In this document: positions 1-6,799 of the stretch, one piece after another
Layout: every line of letters begins with the position of its first letter
Position numbering within the stretch: position 1 is the stretch's first letter
From: AC2028 sp002373595
Lineage (GTDB): Bacteria; Bacillota; Clostridia; Lachnospirales; Lachnospiraceae
Assembly: GCA_946616365.1 (NCBI GenBank)
Contig: CAMOIX010000021.1
Span: forward strand, 1 to 35,996
Direction of reading: 5' to 3'
DNA length: 35,996 bases
Program-made: the position numbers and the translations under genes
Notes under the pieces: model-generated
Told to the model about the DNA's origin: nothing
The model's input: only the letters and a program-made list of their open reading frames with translations
Databases searched by the model: none

Positions 1-155
1 CAGTCATGATCAAAGAGGACATGGAATTCATGGGTCCTGTACGTATGAAGGACGTCGAGGAAGCACAGCAGAAGATAGTAAACATCATAAGGAAACTCGA
101 GGACGCCGGCGAGATCATCATCTCGAGAGGCGGTGGAGACGAAATAGTTGTCTAA
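1..155 (+). CDS. fliG: FliG, flagellar motor switch protein (C-terminal end only)
   Basis: Only the last 51 codons or so are present; the gene begins before the window. The readable end (first full codon at 3, stop TAA 153-155) carries the conserved tail of the FliG C-terminal domain: an MGPVR segment followed by DVEEAQQKIVNIIRKLEDAGEI-type helices, then a short Gly-rich end. In the family this domain carries the charged residues that contact MotA and turn stator action into rotation of the C-ring. It is the first gene of the visible operon and its end overlaps the proposed fliH start by 8 nt, which suggests translational coupling. The assignment rests on the very conserved tail and on the fliG-fliH-fliI order. 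Confidence 0.93.
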   Translation, partial: VMIKEDMEFMGPVRMKDVEEAQQKIVNIIRKLEDAGEIIISRGGGDEIVV

Positions 156-1053
156 TCTGCTTAAGAATTACAATCTTAATATTGAGACGGATTCACCGCG
201 TTCACTGGATAATAACGAACTCGTAAGCCGCAGGATAGAAGCTCTCGCCGCTAAGATGGAAAGACCGGAAAATGCCGGTTTTGTCTCAGGTCTTCCCGCC
301 GAGGGCGAAGCTGTCGATGAGCTTCTTTTTGGAGATGTCACCGAGGGCGAAGGGGGTGTGTACGAAGAAGGTGCTGAAGGTGAAGAAGGTTTTCAGCCCG
401 GCAATATCGTTAAACACCATATTCCCACAGTTGATACGCAGGCGATAATAGACCGTGCGAATGCCGATGCGGATGAGATAACAGCAACAGCCAGAAGCGA
501 AGCGGATCGCATACTTGCAGAGGCTTCGGTACAGGCTGACAATATCAGGAAATCCGCTCATGACGAAGGATATATGTCCGGTCATGAGGAAGGACGAAGA
601 GCCGCGGAGGCTGATTACTCCGAAAAACTTGCCGGGCTCGACCGGGAAAAGGCCGCTTTAGAGGATCAGTACAGGGAAGTCTACAGCGGCATGGAGAGCT
701 CGCTCGTCGATACGATAACCGATATCTACGGGCATATACTCGGTCTGGATATGAAAGCACAGAAAGAGATCCTCATCCATCTCATGACCACTACTATCAG
801 ACAGGTCGAGGGCGCGAGGAGCTTTCTCATACATGTAAGCGGAGAGAACTACGAACTGGTCTCCGCCAATAAAGACAAACTCAAGGAGGCTGCTGCGCTT
901 CCCGATTCGGTCATAGAGATCGTCAATGATATTTCTCTTTCGGGTGGCGACTGCCTTATCGAAACCGACGGCGGTATATTTGATTGCGGCATCGGAACGG
1001 AACTGTCTGAGCTTGCAGCCAAACTTAAGATGCTGTCATACGTAAAGAACTGA
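148..1053 (+). CDS. fliH: FliH, negative regulator of the flagellar export ATPase
   Basis: The product is 301 aa. FliH binds FliI and holds the ATPase near the FlhA/FlhB gate. Residues about 30-90 are acidic and low in complexity. Residues about 95-185 form an Ala/Glu/Arg-rich coiled coil with small-residue spacing (GYMSGHEEG) typical of the FliH/YscL stalk. Residues about 185-300 are the FliH C-terminal domain, ending in the characteristic GGDCLIETDGGIFDCGI stretch. The chosen start is TTG at 148, inside the end of fliG, with a GGTGGAG-like ribosome site about 10 nt upstream; no in-frame ATG lies near it. It ends 1 nt before fliI. The family call is firm from the C-terminus and position; the exact start is less certain. 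Confidence 0.9.
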   Translation: MSNLLKNYNLNIETDSPRSLDNNELVSRRIEALAAKMERPENAGFVSGLPAEGEAVDELLFGDVTEGEGGVYEEGAEGEEGFQPGNIVKHHIPTVDTQAIIDRANADADEITATARSEADRILAEASVQADNIRKSAHDEGYMSGHEEGRRAAEADYSEKLAGLDREKAALEDQYREVYSGMESSLVDTITDIYGHILGLDMKAQKEILIHLMTTTIRQVEGARSFLIHVSGENYELVSANKDKLKEAAALPDSVIEIVNDISLSGGDCLIETDGGIFDCGIGTELSELAAKLKMLSYVKN

Positions 1054-1054
1054 T

Positions 1055-2392
1055 ATGGTTGTTACTCCTACGGTCAATTATTCAAAGTATTCAAGAGTAC
1101 TCGATGCGACCTTCTTCCGCAAGATGGGAAAGGTGGTGAATGTTGTCGGGCTGACGATAGAGAGCGCAGGCCCCGATGCCAAGCTGGGCGACCTGTGCAG
1201 GATCCTTCCCAAGGGAGATGAGACGGGAAGCGGCGAACCGATACTTGCGGAAGTCGTTGGATTTAAAGACAAGAAGACTCTTCTCATGCCTTACGGTGTG
1301 ACGGATGGAATAGGACTCGGAAGCGTTGTGGAGAATACGGGTTATCCTTTGAGAGTAACTGTGAGTAACGACCTTCTCGGCAAGAGCGTCAATGCAATGG
1401 GAGTGCCGAATGACGGAAGTGTGATCGAGGGTGAGCAGTACCCCGTAGACGCACCGCCCCCGGATCCCATGACCAGAGCGATAATAGACGAAGTGCTTCC
1501 TTTGGGAGTTAAAGCCGTAGACGGACTCATCACACTCGGCAAGGGACAGAGAATAGGCATTTTCGCAGGATCCGGTGTCGGCAAGTCAACCCTCATGGGT
1601 ATGTTTGCAAGAAATACAAAAGCGGACATCAACGTCATTGCACTCATAGGTGAGCGGGGACGAGAGGTTCGTGAATTCATAGAAAGAGACCTCGGCGATG
1701 AAGGTATGAAAAGGAGCGTAGTCGTGGTGGCTACTTCCGACAGACCTGCCCTCGAGAGAAAGAAGGCGGCGATGACTGCCACCGCTATCGCAGAGTTTTT
1801 CAGGGATCAGGGAAAGGACGTGCTCCTGATGATGGACTCCCTGACCAGATTCTCGATGGCGCAGCGTGAGATAGGACTTGCGAGCGGAGAACCTCCCGTT
1901 ACGAGAGGATATCCACCCAGTGTATATTCCGAGATGCCGAAGCTTTTAGAGCGTGCGGGCAAGTCGGACAAGGGCTCCATAACGGGTCTGTACACAGTGC
2001 TTGTAGACGGCGATGATTTCAATGAGCCGATCACCGATACGGCGAGAAGTATACTCGACGGACATATAATGCTCGACAGAAAGCTCGGACACAAGAATCA
2101 CTATCCTGCGATCGATGTGCTGCAGAGCATATCGAGATGTATGAGCATGATCGCATCGAGAGAGCACAAGGCGCTGGCCTCCAGGCTGAAGACGGTGCTT
2201 GCGACATATAACGAGGCAGAGGATCTTATCAATATCGGTGCGTACAAGAGCGGCAGCAATAAGAATATCGATTATGCGATATCGAAGATAGATGAGGTCA
2301 ACAAGTTCCTTTGTCAGGAGACGGATGAGAAGTTCACGTTTGAGGACAGCGTGAAGATGCTCGGGGAACTTTTTGCGGATGATGTAGAGTAA
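1055..2392 (+). CDS. fliI: FliI, flagellum-specific export ATPase
   Basis: The product is 445 aa, the normal family length. It is the cytoplasmic hexameric ATPase that, with FliH and FliJ, prepares substrates for the flagellar type III export gate. An N-terminal beta-barrel (about 15-100) precedes an F1-ATPase-like catalytic core. The P-loop AGSGVGKST lies at about 171-179, GERGREV at about 199-205 and the Walker B strand DVLLMMD at about 255-261, followed by SLTRF. The ATP-synthase-type signature PPSVYSEMPKLLERAG is near residue 290. The C-terminal helical domain follows. The ATG comes 1 nt after the fliH stop, and fliJ begins 1 nt after its own stop. All catalytic motifs are intact. Confidence 0.97.
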   Translation: MVVTPTVNYSKYSRVLDATFFRKMGKVVNVVGLTIESAGPDAKLGDLCRILPKGDETGSGEPILAEVVGFKDKKTLLMPYGVTDGIGLGSVVENTGYPLRVTVSNDLLGKSVNAMGVPNDGSVIEGEQYPVDAPPPDPMTRAIIDEVLPLGVKAVDGLITLGKGQRIGIFAGSGVGKSTLMGMFARNTKADINVIALIGERGREVREFIERDLGDEGMKRSVVVVATSDRPALERKKAAMTATAIAEFFRDQGKDVLLMMDSLTRFSMAQREIGLASGEPPVTRGYPPSVYSEMPKLLERAGKSDKGSITGLYTVLVDGDDFNEPITDTARSILDGHIMLDRKLGHKNHYPAIDVLQSISRCMSMIASREHKALASRLKTVLATYNEAEDLINIGAYKSGSNKNIDYAISKIDEVNKFLCQETDEKFTFEDSVKMLGELFADDVE

Positions 2393-2393
2393 C

Positions 2394-2849
2394 ATGGCGA
2401 GATTCAGATACGGGTTACAGAATATTCTCGACATAAAAAACAAGATGGAGACGCAGGCCAGGCAGGAATTTGCACAGGCCAGGCAGGCGCTGGACGAGGA
2501 AGAGGAGAAGAAGAGGAAACTCCTTGAGGAGAGGATCAGGCTGGAGAATCAGGCAGCGATGCTCCTTAACGGAAAGCTCAATCTCCGGGATATAGAAGAC
2601 AATCAGATGTCGAGGATGCTGTGCGATCAGAGGATCGAGGAGCAGACAAAGCAGGTAAAGCGTGCCGAAGCAGTACTTGAGGCGGCAAGGGAACAGCTCG
2701 AAGGAGCGGTCCGGGAGAGAAAGATATACGAAAAACTCAAAGAGAAGGCTTTCGACGAATTCAGGATCGAAGAGAACAGAGCCGAGAGCAAGGTCATAGA
2801 CGAGCTTACGACCTATGTACACGGGCGAAAGAATCAAAATGACGACTAG
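2394..2849 (+). CDS. fliJ: FliJ, export ATPase stalk / chaperone escort protein
   Basis: The product is 151 aa, typical for FliJ. It begins MARFRYGLQNILDIK, the usual FliJ opening of a short basic/aromatic segment leading into a helix, and the rest is almost wholly charged heptad-like coiled coil rich in Glu, Arg and Lys. In the family, FliJ forms a two-helix coiled coil that sits in the FliI ring like the F1 gamma subunit and contacts FlhA. It lies 1 nt after fliI and 16 nt before the next gene. Coiled coils are poor for identity by themselves, so the call depends on length, N-terminus and the fliH-fliI-fliJ order. Confidence 0.87.
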   Translation: MARFRYGLQNILDIKNKMETQARQEFAQARQALDEEEEKKRKLLEERIRLENQAAMLLNGKLNLRDIEDNQMSRMLCDQRIEEQTKQVKRAEAVLEAAREQLEGAVRERKIYEKLKEKAFDEFRIEENRAESKVIDELTTYVHGRKNQNDD

Positions 2850-2865
2850 ATAGAAGGCGGTATTT

Positions 2866-3747
2866 ATGGCAAAAGAACTTACTCCGGAGGAGAAAGAGGC
2901 CCAGGCCGAGAAGAAACGTCTCCAGGAAGAAAAGAAAAAGTTAAAAAAAGAGCAGGCTGAGGCGAAGAAGGCCGCAAAACAACGTGCCAAAGAGATCGCA
3001 GCCCAGGAAGAAGAACTCGATGAGGACAAGGAAGGCGGCGGATTTGTCACATTCCTTGCGACTCTCTTTATCGTCTGCCTCTGGCTTGCAGTTGTCTGCG
3101 TAGTGATAAAACTTGATGTCGGCGGATTCGGAAGCTCCGTGCTCACTCCGATACTCAAGGACGTACCCGTAGTCAACAAGATCCTGCCCGGGAACGGGAC
3201 TTCGGAGGTTGTGGACGGATCTGCTTACGGTGGATATACGAGTCTTGCCGATGCGGTTAATACAATCTATTCGCTTGAACTTCAGGTAGAGACGCTTCAG
3301 ACACAGAACAAGAATAAGGACGACCGTATAACGGAACTCACCAGCGAGATCACAAGACTTTCCGAGTTCGAAAAGATGCAGGTGGAGTTCCAGAGGATCA
3401 GGAACGAATTCTACGAGGAAGTCATATACGCCGAGAACGGCCCGGGTCCGGAAGAATACAAGAAATACTACGAGACTATGGATCCTGCGACTGCTGAATT
3501 CCTGTACAAGCAGGTCGTAGCCCAGATAGAAGTCGACAAGAAATGGGACGATTATGTGCTCGGCTACTCGAACATGAAGCCAAAGCAGGCGGCTGCGGCA
3601 TTCGAAGAGATGGCAGACTCCCAGGGTATAGCTCTGGTCGCCAGGATCCTCGAGTCAATGAATGCCGAGGACAGAGCGAAGATAATGGATGCGATGTCAT
3701 CTGATTTTGCCGCCAGAGTGACCAAGATAATGGATCCACAGACCTAA
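2866..3747 (+). CDS. ylxF: YlxF/MotE-like membrane protein of the flagellar operon
   Basis: The product is 293 aa. A very charged Lys/Glu/Ala cytoplasmic helix (1-56) is followed by one membrane segment (about 60-84), a coiled coil (about 125-185) and a C-terminal helical domain (about 232-290) with the SNMKPKQAAAAFEEM and MNAEDRAKIMDAM repeats seen in the MgtE intracellular (MgtE_N) superfamily. This matches the MotE/YlxF family. Bacillus ylxF has the same place between fliJ and fliK. MotE homologues in alphaproteobacteria act as chaperones for the stator-related protein MotC; the role in Firmicutes is not settled. The ATG at 2866 follows an AGAAGGCGG site. It is the last gene before a terminator at 3756-3788. 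Confidence 0.75.
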   Translation: MAKELTPEEKEAQAEKKRLQEEKKKLKKEQAEAKKAAKQRAKEIAAQEEELDEDKEGGGFVTFLATLFIVCLWLAVVCVVIKLDVGGFGSSVLTPILKDVPVVNKILPGNGTSEVVDGSAYGGYTSLADAVNTIYSLELQVETLQTQNKNKDDRITELTSEITRLSEFEKMQVEFQRIRNEFYEEVIYAENGPGPEEYKKYYETMDPATAEFLYKQVVAQIEVDKKWDDYVLGYSNMKPKQAAAAFEEMADSQGIALVARILESMNAEDRAKIMDAMSSDFAARVTKIMDPQT

Positions 3748-3755
3748 AACACCGG

Positions 3756-3788
3756 CGCTGCACGATGGGAACATTTGTGCGGCGTTTT
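3756..3788 (+). terminator. Intrinsic terminator after the ylxF-like gene
   Basis: CGCTGCAC (3756-3763) pairs with GTGCGGCG (3777-3784) as an 8-bp stem with one G-U pair and a 13-nt loop, followed at once by TTTT (3785-3788). It starts 9 nt after the stop codon of the ylxF-like gene and lies just before a SigD-type promoter. It probably lowers readthrough from the fliG-ylxF segment into fliK; with a modest stem and short T-run it may be partial. Confidence 0.6.
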
Positions 3789-3802
3789 GTCATAATTTAG
3801 TA

Positions 3803-3830
3803 TAAAGTTTTGACGGGTATGTGCCGATAT
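3803..3830 (+). promoter_or_regulatory. Consensus sigma-28 (SigD/FliA) promoter before fliK
   Basis: TAAA at 3803-3806 and GCCGATAT at 3823-3830 are separated by 16 nt. This is an exact match to the Bacillus SigD consensus (TAAA, 14-16 nt, GCCGATAT). Transcription would start near 3837-3840, giving a leader of about 90 nt before the fliK ATG. The gene for the sigma factor itself lies in the same window (28067-28840), so late-class feedback on the hook genes is implied. A 7-bp inverted repeat (3814-3820 / 3832-3838) brackets the -10 element. Confidence 0.85.
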
Positions 3831-3838
3831 AATACCCG
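3814..3838. repeat. Inverted repeat flanking the -10 element of the fliK promoter
   Basis: CGGGTAT (3814-3820) and ATACCCG (3832-3838) are perfect reverse complements separated by 11 nt. The repeat encloses the whole SigD -10 element and ends at the expected transcription start. It could be a binding site for a dimeric regulator. Chance is not excluded for a 7-bp pair. Confidence 0.4.
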
Positions 3839-3929
3839 AGAGCAGACTATACAAGGATGTTTGTTTGCATAAATAGCCGATATCGCTTCACGGATGAAGA
3901 AAGGCGATAGGAGCAGAAAGGAGATGCAA

Positions 3930-5411
3930 ATGAACATTCCACCCATTAATGATGCGGGCAGTCTGCTTAATTCTATTTCTGCGGATCCCAAGACTTCTGC
4001 GATTCAGGGCGCAAAAGGATCGGTAAACGCAGATTCCAAGAGTTTCCAGGATGTATGGACAGATCAGAGCAGCGCTGCCGCACAGGGAACTGATGCCGCT
4101 AAGAGCGTAAAGGAAAGCGAGCCCAAGGCCAGGCCCGATGACAAGAAGCCTGCTGACAAGGCTGACAAAGCCGAAAGCACTTCAAAGTCCGAAAAGAATG
4201 TCAAGAATGACACCGAAGGCAAGTCAGACAAGACCGAAAAGTCTGAAAAGACTGTCGGAACCGATGACAAGGCTGTAGGCGAAGATGCAGCTTCGGAAGT
4301 TGATCTCGGAGAAGCAGAAGTGCTTATGACCGCCATCGCAGCAGAGTTTCTGACCCGGACCATCGAAGTGCTCGACATTTCTCCCGAAGATGCAGATGCG
4401 ATCCTTACGGACCTCGGAATGACCGCAGAAGATCTTCTCGATCAGGATAACCTCACACAGTTCGTACTGTCGGCTATCGGAGAGGAAGATACCGCAGCTC
4501 TCCTCACCAACGAGGAAGGATATGCAGCATTCAAAGAGATCACCGCAGCTCTCGATGAGCAGCTTGCCAAGCCCGCAGGAGAGATCGGCATTAAAGTTTC
4601 CGACCTTAAGCAGGCAATCGAGGAAGTTAAGGCTGATGTAAAGCCCGAGATCACCGAGCAGGTAAGACCTGAAGCCGATGTAATCGTAAAGACTGACGAC
4701 AGTGTGTCAAAGAAGATTTCAGTCAGAGTATCCGCAGATGAAGATACTGCAGATGTTAAGAACGCTACATTAAGCGATGGACAGACCCTCGGAGCACAGG
4801 CTGGGCTCAGAAGCGCCGGACGCGGAAATGATGAGAACGCTCATGAGAATGCAGCAGGTCATCAGAACGCACAGGCACAGGCTCCCTTAAATACCGAGTT
4901 TAATGTTCCCGCAGAAGAGGCAGCACAGTCAGCAAGATATGCCGACACTCAGGAGATCGCAGATCAGATCCTTGATTACATGAAGGCTCAGGTAAAGCCT
5001 GATATGCAGAGCCTCGAGATGCAGCTTCACCCCGCTTCGCTCGGAACCGTTAAAGTAAGCCTTGTAAGCGAAGGCGGTAACGTAACCGCAAACTTCGTAG
5101 CTCAGAATGAGAGCGTAAGGGCAGCACTTGAGTCACAGATGGTTCAGCTTAGAGATCAGTTCGAAGAGCAGGGCATCAAGGTAGCTCAGATCGAAGTAAC
5201 GGTTGAGGCAAGGGCATTCGATCAGAGATCGAACGAGCAGAGACAGGACAGGAATGATCAGCAGGGAGACGACAGTCGTATACGCAGAACGCGCAGATTA
5301 AACCTTGGACCGGATTTCGGAGAGGAAGATCTGGAAGAACTGTCGGATGAAGACAGACTCACTGCTGAAATGATGAAAGCCGAGGGCGGTACGGTCAACT
5401 ATACCGCGTAA
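3930..5411 (+). CDS. fliK: FliK, flagellar hook-length control protein
   Basis: The product is 493 aa from the ATG at 3930, chosen because AAAGGAG (3917-3923) sits 6 nt upstream; in-frame ATGs at 3894 and 3924 lie before or directly against that site. FliK is exported during hook growth, measures hook length and switches FlhB specificity. Residues about 20-120 are a Lys/Asp/Glu/Ser-rich disordered ruler-like segment, followed by an acidic Ala-rich helical middle. The conserved Flg_hook (FliK C-terminal) domain is at about 361-440, with LEMQLHPASLGTVKV and the following beta strands. The last 50 residues are charged. It is the first gene after the SigD promoter and precedes flgD, as in Bacillus. 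Confidence 0.92.
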   Translation: MNIPPINDAGSLLNSISADPKTSAIQGAKGSVNADSKSFQDVWTDQSSAAAQGTDAAKSVKESEPKARPDDKKPADKADKAESTSKSEKNVKNDTEGKSDKTEKSEKTVGTDDKAVGEDAASEVDLGEAEVLMTAIAAEFLTRTIEVLDISPEDADAILTDLGMTAEDLLDQDNLTQFVLSAIGEEDTAALLTNEEGYAAFKEITAALDEQLAKPAGEIGIKVSDLKQAIEEVKADVKPEITEQVRPEADVIVKTDDSVSKKISVRVSADEDTADVKNATLSDGQTLGAQAGLRSAGRGNDENAHENAAGHQNAQAQAPLNTEFNVPAEEAAQSARYADTQEIADQILDYMKAQVKPDMQSLEMQLHPASLGTVKVSLVSEGGNVTANFVAQNESVRAALESQMVQLRDQFEEQGIKVAQIEVTVEARAFDQRSNEQRQDRNDQQGDDSRIRRTRRLNLGPDFGEEDLEELSDEDRLTAEMMKAEGGTVNYTA

Positions 5412-5459
5412 GGCATCTATTACGGCCTTTGACAGATGAGGGCCGGGAAAGGAAATCAC

Positions 5460-6329
5460 ATGGCAGGAGTAGCAGCAGTAAAAGACGGCCAGATCGTTGA
5501 GTCAGCTTCTCAGAACTCACTTAAGACCAAAGAAAAGGCCGGCGGTGACATGGACAAAGAGGCGTTTCTCTCACTCCTCGTCGCACAGATGCAGTACCAG
5601 GATCCTCTCGAGCCGACTTCTAACACGGAGTACATTTCCCAGTATGCTCAGTTCTCACAGGTTGAGGCGATCACCAACATGTCCGAGAGTATGGATATGT
5701 CGAGAGCAAGCAGTCTTGTAGGAAAGACGGTCAACATCGCAACGACCGATTCCTCCGGAAACACCCAGTATGTACAAGGCAAAGTCGACTATGTAACCTA
5801 TCAGGGAGGTAAAGCTTACCTTTCGATAGATGAGGCTCTTTACTCACTCGACGATGTTGAATCCATCGTTGACCCTCAGTACCAGGATGCATACGACAAA
5901 GCATATAACCTCAATGTAGCCGTAAACAAGCTTCCCGCTATAAACAACGTTACCTTAGGTGACAGAACTCAGATCGAGAAGCTTAACAGCGAATACAACT
6001 CGATGTCCGATTATGAGAAGAAATTCGTGGCAAAAGATGTAGTCGCAATGCTTAAGGCATATGCCGAGAAACTCTCTCAGGTAAGAGCAGCGGCTGAGGA
6101 AGCGGCCGAGAAAGCAGCAGCCGAAGCAGCTGCACAGACCGCTGAGACTGAAGGAACCGCGCAGACCGCTGAGACTGAAGGAACCGCGCAGACCGCTGAG
6201 ACTGAAGGAACCGCGCAGACCACTGAGACGGCGGACACCGCACAGACCGGTACGCAGGATGCATCCGGGATAGCCGAAACGGTAGCCGAGAGCACCGGAA
6301 GCGATCAGATCGATGATTCCAAGGAGTAA
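5460..6329 (+). CDS. flgD: FlgD, hook cap / scaffold protein with repetitive C-terminal tail
   Basis: The product is 289 aa from the ATG at 5460, preceded by AAAGGAA (5448-5454); the in-frame ATG at 5436 lacks a good site. FlgD caps the growing hook and guides FlgE assembly. The conserved hook-capping domain (about 15-95) contains MDKEAFLSLLVAQMQYQDPLEP and the SQYAQFSQVEA segment. A short beta part (about 95-150) follows. Unusually, residues about 155-205 form a helical module resembling FIVAR-type repeats (LP..NNVTL...IE.LN..Y..MSDYEK). After an Ala/Glu helix comes a 9-residue repeat (QTAETEGTA and variants, about 226-261) encoded by a 27-bp DNA repeat. The N-terminal identity is firm; the purpose of the tail is unknown. 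Confidence 0.93.
   Translation: MAGVAAVKDGQIVESASQNSLKTKEKAGGDMDKEAFLSLLVAQMQYQDPLEPTSNTEYISQYAQFSQVEAITNMSESMDMSRASSLVGKTVNIATTDSSGNTQYVQGKVDYVTYQGGKAYLSIDEALYSLDDVESIVDPQYQDAYDKAYNLNVAVNKLPAINNVTLGDRTQIEKLNSEYNSMSDYEKKFVAKDVVAMLKAYAEKLSQVRAAAEEAAEKAAAEAAAQTAETEGTAQTAETEGTAQTAETEGTAQTTETADTAQTGTQDASGIAETVAESTGSDQIDDSKE
6135..6242 (+). repeat. 27-bp tandem repeat inside flgD
   Basis: Three identical 27-bp units at 6135-6161, 6162-6188 and 6189-6215 are followed by a diverged fourth at 6216-6242. Each begins CAGACC and keeps the reading frame, encoding QTAETEGTA three times and then QTTETADTA. Perfect identity of three copies points to recent slippage or recombination. Copy-number change would lengthen or shorten the FlgD tail without a frameshift. 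Confidence 0.95.
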
Positions 6330-6348
6330 ACCTTAGGAAGGAGCGGAT

Positions 6349-6753
6349 ATGGAAACAGTAACAGGAAGTTTTATTTCCACAAGCCGCATGGCCGATCAGG
6401 TATTAAACGCCAGGGAATCCAAGCAGATCAGGAATGATGCAGCAGGCTCGAAAAGCTTTGGAGAGATCCTGGCAGAGAAAAGCCATCAGGCATCCGGAGT
6501 CGGAGTAAGATTTTCAAAGCACGCATCGGCAAGGCTTTCGGACAGAAAGATCGAGATGACCGATGAGCAGCTCATAAGACTCGGCGAAGGTACCGACAGG
6601 GCCATGGCTAAAGGAATAAAGGATTCGCTCGTTATCGTAGACGACATGGCATTTATAGTGAACGTTCCCTCGAGGACGGTAGTAACAGCCATAGACAGTG
6701 CGAATACGAACGAAAACATCTTCACTAACATTAACGGGGCGGTAATCGCCTAA
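6349..6753 (+). CDS. Flagellar operon protein of the small family found between flgD and flgE
   Basis: The product is 134 aa. The N-terminal 45 residues are variable. The conserved core has the pattern FSKHASARLSDRKIEMT and then a hydrophobic strand pair, LVIVDDMAFIVNVPSRTVVTAID, ending INGAVI. This agrees with the flagellar operon protein family (TIGR02530) that sits between flgD and flgE in many Clostridia and other Firmicutes. No biochemical role is established that I can state; position suggests help in hook assembly or its regulation. AAGGAG lies just before the ATG at 6349. It is expected to be co-transcribed with fliK-flgD-flgE. Confidence 0.75.
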   Translation: METVTGSFISTSRMADQVLNARESKQIRNDAAGSKSFGEILAEKSHQASGVGVRFSKHASARLSDRKIEMTDEQLIRLGEGTDRAMAKGIKDSLVIVDDMAFIVNVPSRTVVTAIDSANTNENIFTNINGAVIA

Positions 6754-6799
6754 TCTATAAGGATCCTGAGGATCCGAACATTTCGGAGGTAAATGCCTT

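Noticed and set aside
6135..6242. Possible CRISPR array because of 27-bp repeats
   Set aside because: Units are contiguous with no spacers and stay in the flgD reading frame, so it is a coding tandem repeat.
6759..6776. GGATCC-TGA-GGATCC repeat before flgE as a regulatory hairpin
   Set aside because: The stem is only 6 bp with a 3-nt loop in a 46-bp gap and does not cover the ribosome site; chance is likely.
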